From NCBI GenBank assembly GCA_000697335.1, contig JNEM01012012.1, positions 1-22,981 on the forward strand: a DNA stretch of 22,981 nucleotides, given 5' to 3'. Below the pieces are notes generated by a model. That model saw nothing but the letters and a program-made list of their open reading frames with translations, did no database searches and was not told where the DNA came from. Shown piece by piece: positions 21,643-22,981 of the stretch; positions within the stretch are counted from its first letter, which is position 1; each line of letters begins with the position of its first letter. The DNA comes from Conidiobolus incongruus B7586. Its lineage: Eukaryota > Entomophthoromycota > Entomophthoromycetes > Entomophthorales > Conidiobolaceae. A program made the position numbers and the translations under genes.

Positions 21643-22085
21643 TTTTACAATATTGATAGTGGTGGTGTGAGTTAGGTTGACTGGGATATGAGGAGGTTAT
21701 ATTGATTTTTTGAAGTTTCATTTACAAATTGTGGGATTAATTCTGATATTTTAAATACAATGAAACTGAAAAAAATTTATCCACAAGTAATAAAATATTG
21801 ATACTGGCTGGGAAGTTAAGAGTCCAATAACTTTTAAAAGTTGTCTTTCTGGATGGTACCTGATAGATGAAATAAAACAGGTAATTTATTGTTTAACCTG
21901 ATTTGTAGGACGGTACCCTAGGAAGAGGACCGACGTGACAACTTGGTAGAAGTGGGCATATTTATAGCTATTTGACGTGTCTTCCCAAAGTAAGAGGGGC
22001 AGGTTGGGTGGAACAATTGAATCGCAGTTTGAGTGTATTGGTAGGTTAGGTTGTAGGTGGATCTGTTACTGGGCTCTCAAATAAC
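21643..22085 (-). promoter_or_regulatory. TFC4 upstream region
   Basis: From about 21830 to 22085 the sequence is far less AT-rich than the DNA beyond it. On the plus strand it holds two G-rich blocks, 21994-22011 (GAGGGGCAGGTTGGGTGG) and 22039-22060. The 9-mer GTTAGGTTG occurs at 22045-22053 and again at 21671-21679, near the start codon. Two GACGTG sites lie 42 bp apart (21932-21937, 21974-21979), resembling ATF/CREB-type bZIP half-sites. TATAAATA reads on the minus strand at 21966-21959, correctly oriented for TFC4 but about 320 bp from its ATG. A long 5' leader would be needed for that TATA to serve. No gene is evident here on either strand. Confidence 0.5.
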
Positions 22086-22981
22086 CCAAATTATTAAGAT
22101 CTTTTTTGTTTATTCTTTGTTTTAATAATTTTTTGTATTTTATTTTGATATTACTCTGCATTTTAAATAATGGGAATTTTTTGCAATTTAAAATAAATAA
22201 ACATTTTGATATATAATATATAAAAATAAATATATAACATAAATTTAATAGTTTCTTTTATTATTAATAACTTTTTGCTATACTTTTAACAAACTTCTAA
22301 CACTTAAAAAACATTTTTTTTATTAAGGATTAAAATTTAATATTTCATAAACTAATTAAATTTTCCTATAGAAATTTTCTTTCTTATAAGTTAATTTTTT
22401 AATTACTTAAAATAATTATAATAACATAAGTTATAATCAAGTGAATATATTAGATATAGTAACTCTCTCTAGTTTTTTTTATATAAAAACTCTTTTATAA
22501 CTTTAATTTTATGTATTTTATAATTATCATATAAAATAATAAGTGTCTTTAATTTATATTAAAAATATTATTAAAATTATTTTATTTAAAAAAATAATAT
22601 ATAACTTATAATTAATTAATTTTCTTTTAAAAACTAAATAAAAATATCATATGTTATTATAAATTATTATAATAATCAATATTCATTTATTATTAAAATG
22701 TTTATTTAAAGGGATTTATAAAAAAATTAATTTAACTTAATTTAACATTTTAATATATATTTTAATATCAGATTATATAAAAAATTTAAGATTTATCAAT
22801 TATAATTATTAAATATAATAGTTTAAATTTATAATAATATTTTAGTATGTTTTATTTAACAATAAATACTTTAATTTTTTAATTTTTATTTAAAATATAA
22901 GATATTTATTTTATATTTTTATTTATTAATTTGAGTTTAAACTTTAATATATATAAAATACTTATAAAACTAATATTAAAA
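22086..22981. other. Extremely AT-rich DNA, no gene
   Basis: Nearly all A and T, with many short A and T runs and stops in every frame. I see no gene, RNA, repeat unit or transposon end. It may be RIP-eroded or simply the normal intergenic composition of this genome, since 1-300 looks the same. Confidence 0.6.

Noticed and set aside
21916-21957. 13-codon upstream open frame (MPTSTKLSRRSSS) before TFC4
   Set aside because: Its ATG overlaps the TATAAATA sequence, so if that is the promoter the frame lies at or above the transcription start.
1-22981. CRISPR array, bacterial-type operon or prokaryotic defence system
   Set aside because: No regularly spaced repeats exist, and introns, LTR elements and TFIIIC make the sequence eukaryotic.

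Overview
The window looks like a very AT-rich fungal chromosome segment. Evidence: two intact fungal protein genes, short GT-AG introns of 48-52 nt with fungal-type branch sites, and decayed Ty3/Gypsy LTR retrotransposons whose LTR differences are almost all C/T and G/A transitions, as repeat-induced point mutation (RIP) leaves. I cannot place the species. A GC-poor filamentous ascomycete or an early-diverging yeast-like lineage is plausible.

Layout. 1-939: AT-rich sequence with no supported gene. 940-1617: wreckage of one or two host genes. A minus-strand piece (940-1211) resembles GT13 N-acetylglucosaminyltransferases (MGAT1/GNT-I) and carries the string IIVSQDGD. A plus-strand piece (1459-1617) encodes a membrane-anchor-like helix. 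1798-15564: a Ty3/Gypsy element (element 1, about 7.1 kb) with a second Ty3/Gypsy element (element 2, 8864-15555, 6.7 kb) inserted 5 bp from the end of its 3' LTR. Both are fossils with dozens of breaks each. The target-site duplication of element 1 lies on the far side of element 2, which proves the order of events. 15569-17291: AT-rich DNA with faint GT13-like traces, a stem-loop and a small palindrome.

17292-18555 (+): a two-exon gene for a multi-pass membrane protein of the fungal UPF0658 Golgi family. 18628-21642 (-): a four-exon gene for the TPR subunit of the RNA polymerase III factor TFIIIC (Tfc4/Sfc4 family), 955 aa. Its three tiny introns sit together at the 3' end. The two genes converge with 72 bp between stop codons. 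Upstream of TFC4 (21643-22085) is an island of normal base composition with G-rich motifs and paired GACGTG sites, then about 900 bp of extremely AT-rich DNA to the window end.

The two intact genes have unrelated jobs: Golgi membrane function and assembly of the Pol III machinery. Nothing suggests an operon-like system. The most informative parts are the nested fossil elements, their asymmetric mutation, and the broken glycosyltransferase-like pieces around them.
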